This document shows, in pieces, positions 22,802 through 23,750 of a DNA stretch of 23,750 nt (within the stretch, counting starts at the first letter, position 1; each line of letters opens with the position of its first letter). This stretch comes from HyVt-560 sp964577195 (GTDB lineage Bacteria > Pseudomonadota > Gammaproteobacteria > UWMA-0217). The stretch spans positions 1 to 23,750 of the forward strand of contig CAZNYF010000020.1 of NCBI GenBank assembly GCA_964577195.1, given 5' to 3'. Below the pieces are notes generated by a model. That model searched no databases and was not told the DNA's origin. It saw only the letters and a list, made by a program, of their open reading frames with translations. Both the position numbers and the translations under genes were made by a program.

Positions 22802-23326
22802 CTACTGCTTAGTCGTCTTTAAATTATTATTCGTGTCCCTGCTGCGGCGAATTAAGCTATCCGAAGCAATTTCTGAGTTAGTCTTCGCCAGCCGATCATA
22901 AAGCACTACATTAATCGTCGCAGCCAAATTCAGGCAGCCAATCGTTGGGATATAAACAACCTCGTCTGCTTTATCAATCAATGCTTGAGAAAGGTTGCCA
23001 TCTTCCGGCCCAAAAATGTAAAACGCATTCACCGGATGCGTAAACTCAGGTAATGGGGTTGCACCCTCTACCAGCTCAACACAAATTACTTTTACCTGTG
23101 CAGGATTATCTTCCAGTAAAGACTCAACCGCTATTAACGGGATTTGATGGGCAACGGATTTTGTGTCTGTCTGAAATTTAGCGGCGCGCGTATATCGGGT
23201 TCCAGTGTAGATAATGGCATCGACTTGAAAGCAGCCGGCGGCGCGCAAGATAGAACCCATGTTGGCAGGGCTCTTGGGATTCACAATACCAATACTGACG
23301 CTGCTTTGTCCTGTCGACATAGTCAT
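22802..23326 (-). CDS. SpoU/TrmH-family RNA 2'-O-methyltransferase
   Basis: The 174-residue protein is a minimal SPOUT methyltransferase of the SpoU (TrmH) class, which methylates ribose 2'-OH groups in tRNA or rRNA with S-adenosylmethionine. Motif 1 is NPKSPANMGSILRAA (about 16-30) with Asn22 and Arg28. Motif 2 is IFGPEDGNLS (about 104-113) and motif 3 is IGCLNLAATINVVLYDR (about 129-145), which builds the knotted cofactor site. It has no N-terminal RNA-binding extension, so it resembles the short TrmL-like proteins, although the sequence is too divergent to assign the target base. The C-terminus has an Asn/Arg-rich tail (RRSRDTNNNLKTTKQ). Two starts, 23326 and 23320, are possible; neither has a clear Shine-Dalgarno. 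Confidence 0.92.
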   Translation of the reverse strand: MTMSTGQSSVSIGIVNPKSPANMGSILRAAGCFQVDAIIYTGTRYTRAAKFQTDTKSVAHQIPLIAVESLLEDNPAQVKVICVELVEGATPLPEFTHPVNAFYIFGPEDGNLSQALIDKADEVVYIPTIGCLNLAATINVVLYDRLAKTNSEIASDSLIRRSRDTNNNLKTTKQ

Positions 23327-23355
23327 TTGTTAGCCACTTTTTTCAATGCAATAAT

Positions 23356-23528
23356 CTAAAGGGTGTCTCTAAAAATAGAAGTGTCGCTGAGGGAAATCAG
23401 GAATAGTGCATTTATGTCCATGGATGGACGGTATTCCGCAAGGAGCCAGGATGGCGGTGCGTTTGATGAAAAAGGTGCGGTTCATGGTTTTTCTCAGTGG
23501 TGCTTGTATTTATAGAGACGCCCTATAG
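23356..23528. mobile_element. 173-bp MITE-like element with imperfect terminal inverted repeats
   Basis: The left end CTAAAGGGTGTCTCTAAAAA (23356 onward) and the right end, whose reverse complement is CTATAGGGCGTCTCTATAAA (ending 23528), match at 31 of about 41 bases and continue to CTGAG on both sides. The middle holds a near-palindrome, GTCCATGGATGGAC, and a CCGC...GCGG hairpin. There is no coding capacity. A third copy of the end lies at 634-655. No target duplication beyond the shared CTA/TAG edges is evident. It sits just upstream of the sigma-factor remnant. Confidence 0.75.
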
Positions 23529-23580
23529 TATCAATATTGACTATTATGTGAACCATTGGAGGTGAATACAATTTGGCTAG

Positions 23581-23750
23581 GCAAAGTTATTCCAGCTAGA
23601 AGGGCAAGCCATCCCCGACGAGCGTTTGAGATTAATATTCACTTGTTGCCATCCGGCATTGCTTGAGCACGCGCAAATTGCGCTCACTCTAAAGACCCTA
23701 TGTGGTTTATCAACAAAGCAAATAGCCAATGCTTTTTTAGTCCAGGAAAA
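23581..23750 (+). pseudogene. 5'-truncated ECF-type sigma factor remnant (ECF42/COG4941-like), runs off the window
   Basis: Reading from 23581, the frame gives EGQAIPDERLRLIFTCCHPA, then LLEHAQIALTLKTLCGLSTK, then QIANAFLVQEK up to the window end. This is the highly conserved central part of the COG4941 / ECF42 sigma factors (IPDDRLRLIFTCCHPAL...ALTLR...GL...EIARAFLV). The frame is closed upstream by TAG at 23578-23580 and has no usable start codon before the conserved motif, so the region-2 half that binds the -10 element and core polymerase is missing. The rest continues beyond 23750. A gene fragment left by rearrangement, perhaps linked to the adjacent MITE-like element, is likely. A sequencing frameshift is the alternative, but I found no region-2 sequence in the other frames upstream. 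Confidence 0.8.

Overview
The window looks like a draft chromosome fragment of a gammaproteobacterium. It contains a YaiL/DUF2058 protein and an apolipoprotein N-acyltransferase (so a Gram-negative), and the order tpiA-secG-tRNA-Leu-nuoA...N that many gammaproteobacteria share. I cannot name a genus. A run of exactly 100 N (20520-20619) shows it is scaffolded, so the order and distance across that gap are not proven.

Left part (1-3804): a DUF2058 protein, lnt (outer-membrane lipoprotein maturation), tpiA (glycolysis), secG (Sec translocon) and a tRNA-Leu with anticodon GAG. Centre (4233-18816): a complete 14-gene nuoABCDEFGHIJKLMN operon for respiratory complex I, with nuoC and nuoD as separate genes. 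Most genes overlap or lie within about 35 bases of each other. The quinone and electron-transfer arm (NuoB, C, D, E, F, G, I) and the membrane proton-pumping arm (NuoA, H, J, K, L, M, N) are intact by length, and the cluster-ligand and pump residues I checked are present. NuoG lacks the cysteines of the optional N7 cluster. Right part (19043-23326): msrA (oxidised-methionine repair, minus strand), a MOSC-domain protein, an assembly gap, a two-gene envelope locus, a terminator, and a SpoU-type RNA methyltransferase on the minus strand. The window ends in a 5'-truncated ECF-type sigma factor remnant.

The main unexplained content lies between the genes. Three unrelated-looking repeat families are present. 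(1) A 266-bp element with 30-bp terminal inverted repeats and nested hairpins sits between tRNA-Leu and nuoA. (2) Two long palindromes of about 150 bp share a core; one separates nuoL from nuoM and the other starts on the last base of the nuoN stop codon. (3) A 173-bp MITE-like element with CTAwAGGGyGTCTCTA ends lies between the methyltransferase and the sigma-factor remnant, and a lone copy of its end lies just upstream of lnt.

The best candidate for an undescribed system is the gene pair 20651-22734. The first gene encodes a membrane-anchored coiled-coil protein carrying two copies of a helix-hairpin-helix domain. The second, 2 bases downstream, encodes a membrane-anchored fusion of a DUF5011/Ig-like domain with an OmpA-like domain that lacks the usual peptidoglycan-binding Asp. 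Both proteins carry the same PAPVEKIVE tract just after the membrane anchor, which suggests that they work together at the envelope.
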